Positions 54,115 to 63,388 of a DNA stretch of 64,000 bases are shown here, piece by piece. A program made the translations under genes and the position numbers. The stretch comes from Streptomyces sp. CG4 (GTDB lineage: Bacteria > Actinomycetota > Actinomycetes > Streptomycetales > Streptomycetaceae). The stretch covers positions 496,001 through 560,000 of the forward strand of contig NZ_CP163525.1 of assembly GCF_041080655.1 (NCBI RefSeq), written 5' to 3'. Under the pieces are notes generated by a model. That model was not told the DNA's origin, did no database searches, and worked only from the letters and a program-made list of their open reading frames with translations. Positions within the stretch are counted from its first letter, which is position 1. The number at the start of each line of letters is the position of its first letter.

Positions 54115-54821
54115 GCGGCGGGACGCTGGTCGTGCTGGCGTTGGCCGTCGCGGTGGCCGCTTTCGTGCAGGGGGCAAGTGGTCTCGGGTTCGCGCTGATC
54201 GTCGCACCGGTCGCCGGCCTGCTCGATCCGGGGCTGCTGCCCGTGTTCGTGCTGACCGCGATGATCCCGCTCAACCTGTACGTCGCCTGGCGGGAGCGGC
54301 ACAGTCTCGATCTGTGCGGTGCCCGATGGATCACGGCGGCGCGGCTGGCGGCGACTCCGGCGGGGCTGGCGCTGTTGTGGGTGATCCCGCAGGGCGCGCT
54401 GGGTGCGGTCGTCGGCGCGGCGACGGTCCTGGCGGCCGTGGTGAGCCTTGTCGTGCCGTCGTTCGCGCCGGGGCGCGGCGCCTATGTGGGCGCCGGTGTC
54501 GTCACCGGGCTGACCGAGACGGCGACCGGTGTGGGCGGCCCGCCCCTCGCGCTCGTCTACCAGCACCGGCCGCCCGGCGAGCTGCGGGCGACGGTCGCCG
54601 CTTGCTTCCTGGTGGGCGAAGTCGCCTCCCTCGCCCTGCTGTTCGTCACCGGGCGGGGCCGTCCCGCGGACATGGGCTGGGCGCTCCTGCTGCTTCCCGC
54701 GCTCGCCTCCGGAGCCTGGCTGAGCCGGCTCGTGCACCGGCGGGTCGACGCGAGGAAGATGCGCGCCTTGGTGCTCGTCTTCGCGCTCGTGTCGGGGGCG
54801 GTGCTGATGGCGGGGGCGTGA
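54111..54821 (+). CDS. TauE/SafE-family membrane transporter
   Basis: A 236-aa membrane protein with about eight helices and the two-fold TauE/SafE pattern (FVQGASGLGFALIVAPVAGL in the first half, GVVTGLTETATGVGGPPLAL in the second). ATG 54111 overlaps the amidohydrolase stop (ATGA), so translation is coupled. Family members export sulfite, sulfonates or organic anions; here it may export a product of the amidohydrolase. Convergent with the LacI gene, 22 bp apart. Confidence 0.9.
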   Translation: MSGGTLVVLALAVAVAAFVQGASGLGFALIVAPVAGLLDPGLLPVFVLTAMIPLNLYVAWRERHSLDLCGARWITAARLAATPAGLALLWVIPQGALGAVVGAATVLAAVVSLVVPSFAPGRGAYVGAGVVTGLTETATGVGGPPLALVYQHRPPGELRATVAACFLVGEVASLALLFVTGRGRPADMGWALLLLPALASGAWLSRLVHRRVDARKMRALVLVFALVSGAVLMAGA

Positions 54822-54843
54822 CATACCCCGCCCCCCGGTCCCG

Positions 54844-55908
54844 TCAGGCGCGGTCGCCGGGCGGCGGGCGGCGCAGGGACGAGGCGCGCGGCACGAGCCG
54901 GGGTTCGGCGGCGGCCACCTCGTCCCCGTGGTCCGCCGGGTCGGCGGCAGGAGGCGCCCCCAGCCGGGCGAGCAGCAGCTCCACCGCGTCGGCAGCGGCC
55001 CGCTCCAGCCCCAAGTCGACTGCGGTGAGCGGCGGTTCGCAGGTGCGGGCGCGCAGCCCGTCGTACCGGGTGACGACCATGACGTCGTCCGGGATACGGC
55101 GTCCCGTCTCCCGCAGTGCGCGTACGGCGCCGACGGCGAAGGCGTCCACCAGTACGCACAGCGCGTCGATGCCGGGGTGCTCGGCGAGCAGGGCGGCACA
55201 GGTGTCGTACCCCGCCTCCTCGCCGCCGTCCTCCGGTGCGGTGGCGACGATCGGCGGCCAGCCGTGTGCGGCGGCGGCCCGTTCGTAGGCCGCGCGGGCG
55301 TCGACCGAGGCGTGGCGGGTGCCGGCGCCGATGACGAGCGCCGGGCTGCGGGCGCCCTGGTCGCGCAGATGCTCCAGGAGCAGGTCGACCACGCCGGCGC
55401 CGTGCAGGTCCACGTAGGGGGCGTCGTCGTCGGGGGCGGTGGGCCGGCCGAGGGCGACGTACGGCAGTCCGCGCTCGCGCAGTTGGGCCACGGCCGCGTC
55501 GTCCGCCTCGGGCTCGACCACGATCGCGCCGTCGATGTCGACGGAGTACAGCGCGGATCCGGACCGCACGGGCGGGATCAGCACGAGGGCGTAGCCGTGG
55601 ACGAGGGCCCGCTCGGCCGCGGCTGCGGCCACCTCCATGTAGAAGCCGAGCCGCGCGGGGCCGCCGGCCACCGCGAACGGCATCGAGGAGGCGAGCGCGA
55701 TGGCCTTGGCCTGGCCCCGGCGCAGCCGCTGGGCGCGGAGGTTGGGCCGGTATCCCAGCTCGGCGGCGATCTTCTTGATGCGTTCCCGGGTCCGCGGATC
55801 GACCTTGCCGATGCCGTTGAGCGCGTGCGACACCGTGGTCCGCGACACCGACGCCGCCGCCGCGACGTCGGCGATCGTGGGCCGGCGGGCGCCGTGGGAC
55901 ATGGTCAT
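54844..55908 (-). CDS. LacI family transcriptional regulator
   Basis: A 354-aa LacI protein: helix-turn-helix PTIADVAAAASVSRTTVSHA with hinge LNGIGKVDPRTRERIKKIAA and GYRPNLRAQRLRRGQ, then a periplasmic-binding-like core (VVEPEADDAAVAQLRERGLP, PDDVMVVTRYDGLRARTCEP). ATG 55908. It sits convergent to the nucleobase operon, whose promoter has a LacI-like 22-bp palindrome; it is the best candidate regulator. No copy of that palindrome is seen before lacI itself. Confidence 0.92.
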   Translation of the reverse strand: MTMSHGARRPTIADVAAAASVSRTTVSHALNGIGKVDPRTRERIKKIAAELGYRPNLRAQRLRRGQAKAIALASSMPFAVAGGPARLGFYMEVAAAAAERALVHGYALVLIPPVRSGSALYSVDIDGAIVVEPEADDAAVAQLRERGLPYVALGRPTAPDDDAPYVDLHGAGVVDLLLEHLRDQGARSPALVIGAGTRHASVDARAAYERAAAAHGWPPIVATAPEDGGEEAGYDTCAALLAEHPGIDALCVLVDAFAVGAVRALRETGRRIPDDVMVVTRYDGLRARTCEPPLTAVDLGLERAAADAVELLLARLGAPPAADPADHGDEVAAAEPRLVPRASSLRRPPPGDRA

Positions 55909-56329
55909 GGGCCCATCTTCGCAACCCCCGCCGCTCCGGACCACCACCCCCCTGTGCCGGCAACCGGTCGCCTCGGCAAGAGGGGCCACGCACCGGGACG
56001 TTCGCGCGCCGCACGCCGTAGGGGCCGGACCCATGTCGGATACACACGGTGTCGCCGAGGAAGCGGCCGAGGCAGGCACCTGTAGCGGGGGCTGGCGCGC
56101 ACTCCCTCACTGCCTTGAGGGCGCGGGGGTACCCTCAGCTGCGTTGCCGTCCGTCGGTCCCCGACGCTCCCCCGCCGTCGACTCCCTCCTCCGCCGTGCA
56201 GCTGTACGTCGGCAGAGGCGCGATCACCGTCCGGCTCCCGCGGAGCCACACCGCGCCGCCGCGGGCCGCCCGACCGGTCCACGGGCAACCGCCTACGACC
56301 AGGGCCGGCCCGCGCTGATCCCGCTCATC
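55909..56329. other. Gene-free stretch upstream of lacI
   Basis: No gene is supported. It presumably contains the lacI promoter. At the right end a 9-mer CCGCTGATC is repeated about four times in tandem (56305-56345), running into the serine hydrolase relic. Confidence 0.4.
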
Positions 56330-57004
56330 CCGCTGATCCCGCTGATCTGCGCCACGGACGCCGATCCCGGCTGGGTTCCGGGGCAGCGGGTGGCCCATCT
56401 CGGCCATGCCGGGTATCTGCTGATCGCCGAGATCATCGCCCGCGGCCGCGGCACCGCATTCACGGAGTTCCTATGAACGGAGGTGACCGAGCCGCTCGCG
56501 CTGACCGCCGCGCCGCCCTCGGTGGCCCGCCCGGTGTCCGAGTGGTGCAGGTGCCTGCCCTGCTTCGGGCCCGCCGCGACCGCGGCCCGCGTCACCCGCT
56601 TCGACGTCGGCCAGGGCTACCCCGGCGCCTGCGTGGCCAGACCGTTCGGCGAGGCGGCTCGCACCGCCGAGGTCCTCCGCACCGGCGGGCTCCACCGCGG
56701 CCGACGGCTGCCGCCCTATGAGACCTGCGCCGCGCTGGTCCGCGACCGGCGTCCCGCCGGAGTCGTCGACGAGGCCATCGGCGTGCCCCGTGCGGTGGGG
56801 GCTGGGGCTGATGCCGGACACATTCGACTTCGGCCGGCACTGATCGCCGCGCGCCGTCGGCCACACCTGCGCGGCAGTGCGTGCCTGGTCCTGGCGGAGC
56901 CGGACGCCGCGGTGACGATCGCCGTCCACGTCAACGGCGACGCACACAACGCACCCCTCGCCGACCGCGTCCGTCGTAACCACGCGTCGCGCACGGCCGG
57001 GTAA
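56330..57004 (+). pseudogene. Serine hydrolase (class C beta-lactamase-like), degraded
   Basis: Plus-strand pieces of a beta-lactamase/esterase fold: DPGWVPGQRVAHLGHAGYLL, IAEIIARGRGTAFTEFL, interrupted by a TGA at 56474-56476, continuing in frame EVTEPLALTAAP ... DVGQGYPGACVARPFGEAAR, then a one-base shift to GLGLMPDTFDFGRH plus stop, and back to ACLVLAEPDAAVTIAVHVNG to 57004. The catalytic SxxK part at the N-terminus is missing. Several lesions, so non-functional. Confidence 0.6.
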
Positions 57005-57286
57005 CACGGACCTGGGCCTGGCCGGTCCGAGGGGCGAGGGACGGACGCGACCACGTGGCGGCCGTCCTCGGGATCATCTGAGGTCGCCCCCGACCAGGCG
57101 GGGCCACGGTGACCGCACGCCTGTCGGTCGTCGTACGGCGACGGGGCGCCGGACCCGCCTGACGCCCCGGCGCCGCAGGGTCGCGGGTGTCCCGCCGGGC
57201 AGGTGCGGGCGGTGCATGGTCAGGCTCGTGTGATGGTGCGACGCTGGGGGGGAGAGGTCTGCGACGAGGGGAATCCAGGAGGGCCG

Positions 57287-58765
57287 ATGGGACGCGACGT
57301 CCCGGCGCTCGTCTTCACCCGCGAGGACCGCCGCCGGTACCGGATCAAGATGCACGAGTGCCTTGAGGCGCTGGCGCAGATGCTGCGCGCGGCGCGGTTC
57401 GAGTCCGAGCGGCCGCAGGTCGGCCTGGAGATCGAGCTGAACCTGGTCGGCGCCGACGCCGAACCGGCGATGCGCAACACCGACGCGCTGAACGCGATCT
57501 CCGACCCGGCCTGGTCCACCGAGCTGGGCCGGTTCAATCTGGAGATCAACGTCCCGCCCCGCCGACTGACCGCGGGCGGTCCCGACGCCTGGGAGTCGGA
57601 GATCCGTGCCGCGCTGAACCACGCCGAGGAGCGGGCCAGGTCGATCGGCACCCGGCTGATCATGATCGGGATCCTGCCCACCCTGCGCCAGGAGGACATC
57701 GGCGCGGAGAGCCTGTCGGAGAACCCGCGCTATCAGCTGCTCAACGACCAGATCTTCGCGGCCCGCGGCGAGGACCTGCGCATCGAGATCGACGGAGTGG
57801 ACCGGCTGCGCACCTACGCGGACACCATCACCCCGGAGGCGGCGTGCACCAGCACACAGTTCCATCTCCAGGTCTCCCCCGAGGAGTTCGCGGGCTACTG
57901 GAACGCGGCGCAGGCCATCGCCGGGGTCCAGGTGGCGCTGGCGGCGAACGCGCCCTTCCTGTTCGGCAAGGAGCTGTGGCACGAGACCCGGGTCCCCCTG
58001 TTCGAACAGGCCACGGACACCCGTCCAGAGGAGATCAAGGTGCAGGGGGTACGGCCCCGGGTGTGGTTCGGGGAGCGGTGGATCAACAGCGTCTTCGACC
58101 TCTTCGAGGAGAATCTGCGCTACTTCCCGGCCCTCCTCCCGCTCTGCGACGAGCAGGACCCGGCGGAGACGCTGGACCGCGGCGACATCCCCGAACTCGG
58201 CGAACTGACCCTGCACAACGGCACGATCTACCGCTGGAACCGCCCGGTCTACGCCGTCTCCCACGACATCCCGCACATCCGGGTGGAGAACCGGGTGCTG
58301 CCCGCCGGCCCGACCGTCGCCGACATCCTGGCCAACGGCGCCTTCTACTACGGGCTGACCCGGGCCCTGGTGGAGGAGGACCGGCCGGTGTGGTCGCGGA
58401 TGTCGTTCTCGGCGGCCGAGGACAATCTGCACACCGCCGCCCGGCACGGCATCGAGGCCCTGCTGTACTGGCCCGGGATGGGCGAGGTGCCGGTGCCGGA
58501 GCTGGTCCTGCGGCGGCTGCTGCCGCTGGCGCACCAGGGCCTCGCGCAGTCCGGCATGGACGCGACGTGGCGGGAGCCGCTGCTCGGCATCATCGAGCAG
58601 CGCTGTGTGACGGCCCGCAACGGCGCCGTGTGGCAGAAGGAGATGTTCCATCGCCTGAACGACACCACGCGTGCCGGCCGCCACGAGGCGCTGCGCCGGA
58701 TGACCCAGCTCTACATCGACTACATGCACCTCAACGCCCCGGTGCACACATGGCCGGTGGACTGA
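57287..58765 (+). CDS. Glutamate-cysteine ligase family 2 protein
   Basis: A 492-aa carboxylate-amine ligase of the GCS2 (YbdK/EgtA-like) family. FESERPQVGLEIELNLVGAD contains the metal/ATP glutamates; LGRFNLEINVPPRRL, TSTQFHLQVSPEEFAGYWNA and the NGTIYRWNRPVYAV block are family features. ATG 57287 has AGGAGG at ideal spacing; an in-frame GTG at 57203 lacks a binding site. The precise amine partner is unknown; members make gamma-glutamyl-cysteine or related amides. It is isolated from the polyglutamate operon, so a link is not implied. Confidence 0.88.
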   Translation: MGRDVPALVFTREDRRRYRIKMHECLEALAQMLRAARFESERPQVGLEIELNLVGADAEPAMRNTDALNAISDPAWSTELGRFNLEINVPPRRLTAGGPDAWESEIRAALNHAEERARSIGTRLIMIGILPTLRQEDIGAESLSENPRYQLLNDQIFAARGEDLRIEIDGVDRLRTYADTITPEAACTSTQFHLQVSPEEFAGYWNAAQAIAGVQVALAANAPFLFGKELWHETRVPLFEQATDTRPEEIKVQGVRPRVWFGERWINSVFDLFEENLRYFPALLPLCDEQDPAETLDRGDIPELGELTLHNGTIYRWNRPVYAVSHDIPHIRVENRVLPAGPTVADILANGAFYYGLTRALVEEDRPVWSRMSFSAAEDNLHTAARHGIEALLYWPGMGEVPVPELVLRRLLPLAHQGLAQSGMDATWREPLLGIIEQRCVTARNGAVWQKEMFHRLNDTTRAGRHEALRRMTQLYIDYMHLNAPVHTWPVD

Positions 58766-58771
58766 ACCGGC

Positions 58772-60145
58772 TCAGCCACGCCCCCGCAGGAGATTCACCG
58801 CGCGGTCGAAGGCCGAGTCCCGGTTCTTGGCGAACTCCTCCTTCGTGAAGACCGGTTCGGTCAGCTGCGGTGGGATGCCCGTGCCGTCGAAGGTGCGTCC
58901 GGTGCGGGTCGCAAACTCCTCGTTCGGCAGGCCGAAGGCCAGGCCGTCGGGCAGCCGGCGCTCCAGCACGTCGGAGAAGACGCCCTGGGTGGGCTGCCCG
59001 ATCCGCACGGTCCGCCCGGGCCGGTCCAGCAGCGCCTGGGTGAAGGTCTCACCGGCGCTGACCGTGGAGCCGCCGATGAGGACGGCGACCGGGCCGGTGT
59101 AGCGGGGCGCGTCCGCCGGGACGACGGGCACGGGCTCGGGACGGGTGTGCCGGGTGGGGTCGGCCGGATCGTTGCGGACCCGCTTGGTGTACGCGGTGTA
59201 TGGCGTGTCGGTCAGCCGCTCGGCGATCCGGATGCCGAGGGCGTCGGAGCCGCCGCCGTTCACTCGCAGGTCGATGACGAGCCCCTTGAGCCGCCGGTTA
59301 CGGCTCGGGGTGAGCACGGTGTTCAACGCCCGGTCGAGTTCGGCCCGTTCGGCCGTGTACGGTGCGCCGTCGCCGGCATAGCCGCCGAATCCGGAGATGC
59401 GCAGATAGCCGAGGCCGCCCGGCAGGTCGGCATAGGTGATCCGGCCCGCGCCGAAGTCCTGGCGGTAGGAGGCGTCCTTGAGGTCGCGGGCCTCGATGAA
59501 CTTCTTGACCTTGGCGTCCAGACCCGGGCCCGGGTTCTGCGTGCCGGGGCGAACCTGGCCGAACCTCCGCTCGCCGTCCACCACCGTGACATGGGCGTCG
59601 TACAGCGGACGCACCATGGCGCTGAAGATGTCGAAGAGTTGGTCCTTCGTGGTGTCCTGGTGCACCAGCGGCCGGTACCGATCGCGGACGGCGTGCCAGT
59701 CGATGTGCTTCTGGGCGAAGAAGGGGTAGTTCTCCTCGAAGGTCTGCCAGAAGACATCGAAGGCGGTGCGCGGGTCGGTGGCGGGCGGGCGGGTGCAGTC
59801 GGCGGGCAGGGCGCTCAGGCGGTGCAGCTTGCGGTGTCCCACGGAGCTGTTGTCGGCGAGCAACGCGTGATCGCGGTCGTGCACGGTCCTTACGGTGAGC
59901 ACCGAGCCGTCCGTCGCCGCATAGGTGCCGGGACCGGTCTGCGGCGAGGTGTCGCCCTTCACGCAGCTGACGGAGGTCGTCTGGTACTCCTGCAGCGCTC
60001 CCCCACCGAGGACGAGAACGGTGCCGTAGCCGTCCATCCGCCACACCCCGTCGGTGGCAGGCAGTGCCGCCGGCGAGGCCGCCGCGGCCGGTACGGCACC
60101 GGCGGCGAGGAAAAGGGCGGCAGCGGTGGCCGTGAGCGTGCGCAC
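58772..60145 (-). CDS. Secreted S41 family peptidase
   Basis: A 457-aa protein with a cleavable signal peptide (about 1-23, ending AAA) and a C-terminal-processing-type S41 protease domain. N-terminal beta domain about 30-110; helical region AFDVFWQTFEENYPFFAQKH (typical tricorn/IRBP-like N-domain); core LKGLVIDLRVNGGGSDALGI; the nucleophile Ser363 in GGSTVSAGETF; GQPTQGVFSD near the end. No PDZ domain is evident. GTG 60145 has GAAGGA 7 nt upstream. Ends convergently, 6 bp from the GCS2 gene. Target unknown. Confidence 0.88.
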   Translation of the reverse strand: MRTLTATAAALFLAAGAVPAAAASPAALPATDGVWRMDGYGTVLVLGGGALQEYQTTSVSCVKGDTSPQTGPGTYAATDGSVLTVRTVHDRDHALLADNSSVGHRKLHRLSALPADCTRPPATDPRTAFDVFWQTFEENYPFFAQKHIDWHAVRDRYRPLVHQDTTKDQLFDIFSAMVRPLYDAHVTVVDGERRFGQVRPGTQNPGPGLDAKVKKFIEARDLKDASYRQDFGAGRITYADLPGGLGYLRISGFGGYAGDGAPYTAERAELDRALNTVLTPSRNRRLKGLVIDLRVNGGGSDALGIRIAERLTDTPYTAYTKRVRNDPADPTRHTRPEPVPVVPADAPRYTGPVAVLIGGSTVSAGETFTQALLDRPGRTVRIGQPTQGVFSDVLERRLPDGLAFGLPNEEFATRTGRTFDGTGIPPQLTEPVFTKEEFAKNRDSAFDRAVNLLRGRG

Positions 60146-60279
60146 GAGCGTGTCCTTCCGACGAAGATCCGTGGGAGTCCACAGTCGCCGCCCCGCCCTG
60201 CCCCGCACCATCCGGCCATCCGGAGCACCGACACGGGGGACAACCCCCGCACGCCCTCACCCGGACCGGGGCACATCGC

Positions 60280-60390
60280 TCAGCGGAACGCACCGAACGG
60301 ACAGCTTCCGGTGACTGATCCGTCCACGAGATGACCGTGCATCGAGATCAACTCGGTGATGGCGAAACGGTCTTCAAGCGTGAGTGCCAT
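60280..60390 (-). pseudogene. SnoaL-like (NTF2-fold) protein, N-terminal fragment
   Basis: From ATG 60390, with a good GGGAGGGG upstream, the frame reads MALTLEDRFAITELISMHGH and LVDGSVTG and stops after 36 codons. The first 22 residues are typical of SnoaL-like polyketide cyclase/ketosteroid-isomerase family proteins (normally 120-150 aa). The rest is deleted. Translation signals remain intact. Confidence 0.6.
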
Positions 60391-60453
60391 ACGGATCCCC
60401 TCCCGCGCCTGCGACGCCCCGGAACCCCCAGATCCGCTCAAGCCGACGCCGGG

Positions 60454-60822
60454 CTATCGCTCCACGCCGGGGCACCCCGGCGAGTCCGGCAGGTGGAGCT
60501 TCGCCCATTCGCCCAGTTCCCGGAGCGCGGGCTCCAGGGCGGCTCCGGCCTCGGTCAGGCGGTAGGAGACGCGCAGCGGCGGGCCCTCGTCGACCTCGCG
60601 GAGCACGAGTCCGGCCGCGCCCAGTTCCGCGAGCCGGTCGGAGAGCATGCGCTCGCTGATGCCGGGGACGGCCCGGCGCAGATCGGCGAAGTGCGCGGGC
60701 TGTTCCACCAGTACGGCCACGATGGGCCCGCTCCAGCGCTTTCCGAGCAGCTGAAAGACGCGGGTGATGCCCTCGTCCACCCGCTTGCACACCGCACTGC
60801 CGTGGGTCACGTCCGCCGCCAT
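60454..60822 (-). CDS. HxlR family transcriptional regulator
   Basis: A 122-aa HxlR protein: CKRVDEGITRVFQLLGKRWS (with the redox-sensitive-type N-terminal Cys and GKRWS), FADLRRAVPGISERMLSDRL (recognition helix), LREVDEGPPLRVSYRLTEAG (wing). Divergent from the azoreductase gene 146 bp away; such pairs (e.g. YodB/AzoR1 in Bacillus) sense quinones or diamide and derepress the reductase. Confidence 0.93.
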   Translation of the reverse strand: MAADVTHGSAVCKRVDEGITRVFQLLGKRWSGPIVAVLVEQPAHFADLRRAVPGISERMLSDRLAELGAAGLVLREVDEGPPLRVSYRLTEAGAALEPALRELGEWAKLHLPDSPGCPGVER

Positions 60823-60968
60823 GCGCTCAGGGTACTACCTCGACGTAGGGGGATGAAAAAAAGTAAGTCCATGTGTTAGAGATAGTCGAGTACGAAATTG
60901 CAGCCCTAGGTGCGATGCCGTCGGGCCGCACTACCCCCTTGTCCCTTATTTCCCTTACCGGAGTCACC

Positions 60969-61619
60969 ATGGCCACCCTGCTGCACATCGACTCGTCCGT
61001 ACTCCCCACCGAGGCCTCGGCCTCGCGCGCCGTGACGGAGTCCTTCCGTACGCACTGGCAGGAGCAGCACCCCGACGGCACCGTCGTCTACCGCGACCTG
61101 GCGGCGCAGCCCGTTCCGCACATCACCGCCGCCGCGCACACCGCCGGGTTCGCCGACCCGGCGTCGCACACGCCCGAGCAGGCCGCCGCCTTCGCCGAAC
61201 GCGAGCGGCTGATCGAGGAGCTGGAGCAGGCCGACGCGGTGCTGATCGGCGCCCCGATGTACAACTACTCGATCCCCTCGACCCTCAAGGCCTGGCTGGA
61301 CAATGTGATCCTCATCGGCCGCACCGCGGGCGAAACCCCGTCCGCCAAGGGCACCCCGGTGACCGTGGTCGCCAGCCGGGGCGGCGCGTACGGGCCGGGC
61401 ACGCCGCGCGAGGGATACGAGTACGTGCAGAACTACCTCACGGCCGTCCTCGCCGACGCCCTCGGCATGGACGTCGACTTCATCGTCCCGGAGCTGACCA
61501 TGGCTCCGCAGAACCCGGCGATGTCCGAGCTGGTCCCGCTGTACGAGGCCTCCCGCGACCGCGCCTTCCAGGAGGCCGCCACGAAGGCCAAGCAGCTCGC
61601 GGAGCGCCTCGCGGCCTGA
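60969..61619 (+). CDS. azoR: FMN-dependent NADH azoreductase
   Basis: A 216-aa flavodoxin-fold enzyme: LHIDSSVLPTEASASRAVTE (phosphate loop), GAPMYNYSIPSTLKAWLDNV (FMN/quinone site), ASRGGAYGPGTPREGYEYVQ and the C-terminal helix. Two-electron reduction of quinones and azo compounds in the cytoplasm. ATG 60969. Divergent from HxlR, the likely repressor. A strong hairpin terminates it 18 nt downstream. Confidence 0.93.
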   Translation: MATLLHIDSSVLPTEASASRAVTESFRTHWQEQHPDGTVVYRDLAAQPVPHITAAAHTAGFADPASHTPEQAAAFAERERLIEELEQADAVLIGAPMYNYSIPSTLKAWLDNVILIGRTAGETPSAKGTPVTVVASRGGAYGPGTPREGYEYVQNYLTAVLADALGMDVDFIVPELTMAPQNPAMSELVPLYEASRDRAFQEAATKAKQLAERLAA

Positions 61620-61637
61620 TCGGCCCACTCCGACGAC

Positions 61638-61676
61638 GCCCGGGCGCCTCCGAGACGTACACGGCGGCGCCCGGGC
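61638..61676 (+). terminator. GC-rich hairpin terminator after azoR
   Basis: GCCCGGGCGCC (61638-61648) pairs perfectly with GGCGCCCGGGC (61666-61676), 11-bp stem, 17-nt loop, starting 18 nt after the azoR stop. Confidence 0.75.
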
Positions 61677-61902
61677 CGCGCTACCTCAGCACGCGAAGAC
61701 CGTGCTGACCAGCGCGACGTGTACGGCGGTGCGGCGGCGCCGGCCAGGACGCTCACGGGGCGTCGCGGCGCCACAGGTGCACGGCCGGGTCGATCAAACC
61801 GGCCCGTGAACGGGACCGCCATCCAGGTGTACGGTGCAACGACCAGCTGCAACGCTCCCCCTGCCCCTGCACACCGTGGTACTCCGTGAGGAGAGGCGCC
61901 CG

Positions 61903-62691
61903 TTGACCGCCAGCTACTTCGAACGCATCGACCGGCATCGCTACAAGCCCACCCCGCATGCGAGCGGCGCGTGGCACGCCGACGAGCAGCACTTCAGCCC
62001 GCTGGCCGGGCTCGTGGTCCACGCGATCGACCAGTACCGCGCCGAGCGCCCGCCGACCGGACTGCTGCTGTCCAGGATCAGCTACGACATCCTGGGGCTG
62101 ATCGCCCTGGACGAGTGCGAGATCCAGGTGGAGTCGATCCGGCCGGGCCGCACCATCGAACTGCTCGAAGCGGTGGTGCGCATCGCGGACCGGCCGGTGG
62201 TGCGGGCCCGCGCCTGGCTGCTGACCGAGGTGGACACCGGCGCCGTGACCGGTGGTGCCGAGGCACGGCTCACCCCGCCGGACGGGCTCGCCGGTCAGTC
62301 GCTGGGCTCGGTCTGGCCGGGCGGCCACTGTGCCTCCGTCGAGGTCCGGCCGGCCGGCCCCGCGCAGCCGGGCCGCGCCACGGCCTGGATCACCACGCCC
62401 CTCGACCTCGTCGCCGGCGAGCCGAGCAGCCCGCTCGCGTCCTATGTCGCGCTGATCGACACGGCCAACGGAATCGCCGTACGTCGGCCGCCGACCGAGT
62501 GGATGTTCCCCAACGTCGACCTCACGGTCCAGCTGCACCGGCAACCGGTGGGCCGCTGGGCCGGCCTGGACACCACGGTCGTCTTCGGCCCCACCGGCCA
62601 GGGCCTCACCAGCAGCGTCCTGCACGACATCAACGGCCCGGTCGGGCAGGCCCAGCAGACCCTCACGGTGCGCCCGCTGCCCGGCCGGTGA
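61903..62691 (+). CDS. Double-hotdog acyl-CoA thioesterase-like protein
   Basis: A 262-aa protein of the TesB-like thioesterase superfamily. First hotdog about 1-115 (YKPTPHASGAWHADEQHFSP; LLLSRISYDILGLIALDECE; RPGRTIELLEAVVRIADRPV) and second about 150-262 (SSPLASYVALIDTANGIAVR; NVDLTVQLHRQPVGRWAGLD; GLTSSVLHDINGPVGQAQQT). TTG 61903 is chosen for GGAGAG at correct distance; upstream in-frame starts lack it. Probably cleaves a medium-chain acyl-CoA; standing alone, so no pathway can be inferred. Confidence 0.82.
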   Translation: MTASYFERIDRHRYKPTPHASGAWHADEQHFSPLAGLVVHAIDQYRAERPPTGLLLSRISYDILGLIALDECEIQVESIRPGRTIELLEAVVRIADRPVVRARAWLLTEVDTGAVTGGAEARLTPPDGLAGQSLGSVWPGGHCASVEVRPAGPAQPGRATAWITTPLDLVAGEPSSPLASYVALIDTANGIAVRRPPTEWMFPNVDLTVQLHRQPVGRWAGLDTTVVFGPTGQGLTSSVLHDINGPVGQAQQTLTVRPLPGR

Positions 62692-63388
62692 CACGCGCTC
62701 CGCGCACGCGCGCCGTCGGGCAGCTGCGGCGGCCGGCATGACCTGGAGGGCAGGGCGCGAGCACGGCGCATACCCCCGCCAGTTGGAAGGTGTACGGCAC
62801 GACGCTTGAAGTCCCGGACGGGCACGGAGCGGTGGCTGTGTCCCGTGGCGTGTAGAGGTAGGGGGATGGGGGCGGGCTGTCTGCTTCGGGACGGCGGCGC
62901 GCAGGCTCTGCCCCGGGGGCCGAGCGGTTCGAGGCTCTCGTCCGCAACCGGCTCAAACGCCTCCCGTACCGGCCCGACGCCCTCGACGGCTTCATGGCCG
63001 GCACCGGCCCGACTCCCGGTGATCCAACGTCACCTTGACAGCTCGTCGACCCGCTGATCGCGTCACCGGCGCCACGGAACCGCGGTGCCTCCCGGTCGAT
63101 CCCCATGGATCCTTCACGGGCTGGTGCACAACCATGGCCAAACCATGGGGATGGCCACAGTCGAGTTGGGCCCTTTGCATGGTTCTTCACGATTTATCCG
63201 ATAGCTTGTCATGTACGGGCCGACATGGGAATGTGCGGCGGCATCGAACGCATGTCGCAGTCATCTACGAGTCGCTGCCGGTGGGCGCGAGCGGCGCGAG
63301 AGGACCAACACCCGTGTCTGGAAAGTACTTAAGAAGGATCCAGCTCTGCCCCGAGGGACCCGGAGGGCAGAGCCAGAAGGGAAACGTC
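62692..63388. other. Long gene-poor region before the secreted protein
   Basis: About 700 bp. No intact gene is supported. A plus-strand stretch at about 62905-63041 has coding-like bias (RFEALVRNRLKRLPYRPDAL then DGFMAGTG) and may be the tail of a lost gene. The part 63110-63260 is lower in GC; TTGCAT (63175-63180) and CGATAG (63199-63204), 18 bp apart, form a possible promoter for the secreted-protein gene, giving a leader of about 180 nt. Confidence 0.35.
63343..63373 (+). promoter_or_regulatory. Hairpin in the leader of the secreted-protein gene
   Basis: GCTCTGCCC (63343-63351) and GGGCAGAGC (63365-63373) form a 9-bp perfect stem with a 13-nt loop, ending 15 nt before the TTG start. It could act as an attenuator or stabilise the mRNA 5' end. 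Confidence 0.5.

Noticed and set aside
57287..58765. Link of the GCS2 ligase to polyglutamate synthesis
   Set aside because: It lies almost 50 kb from the pgs operon, with no shared regulatory site; glutamate use alone is not evidence.
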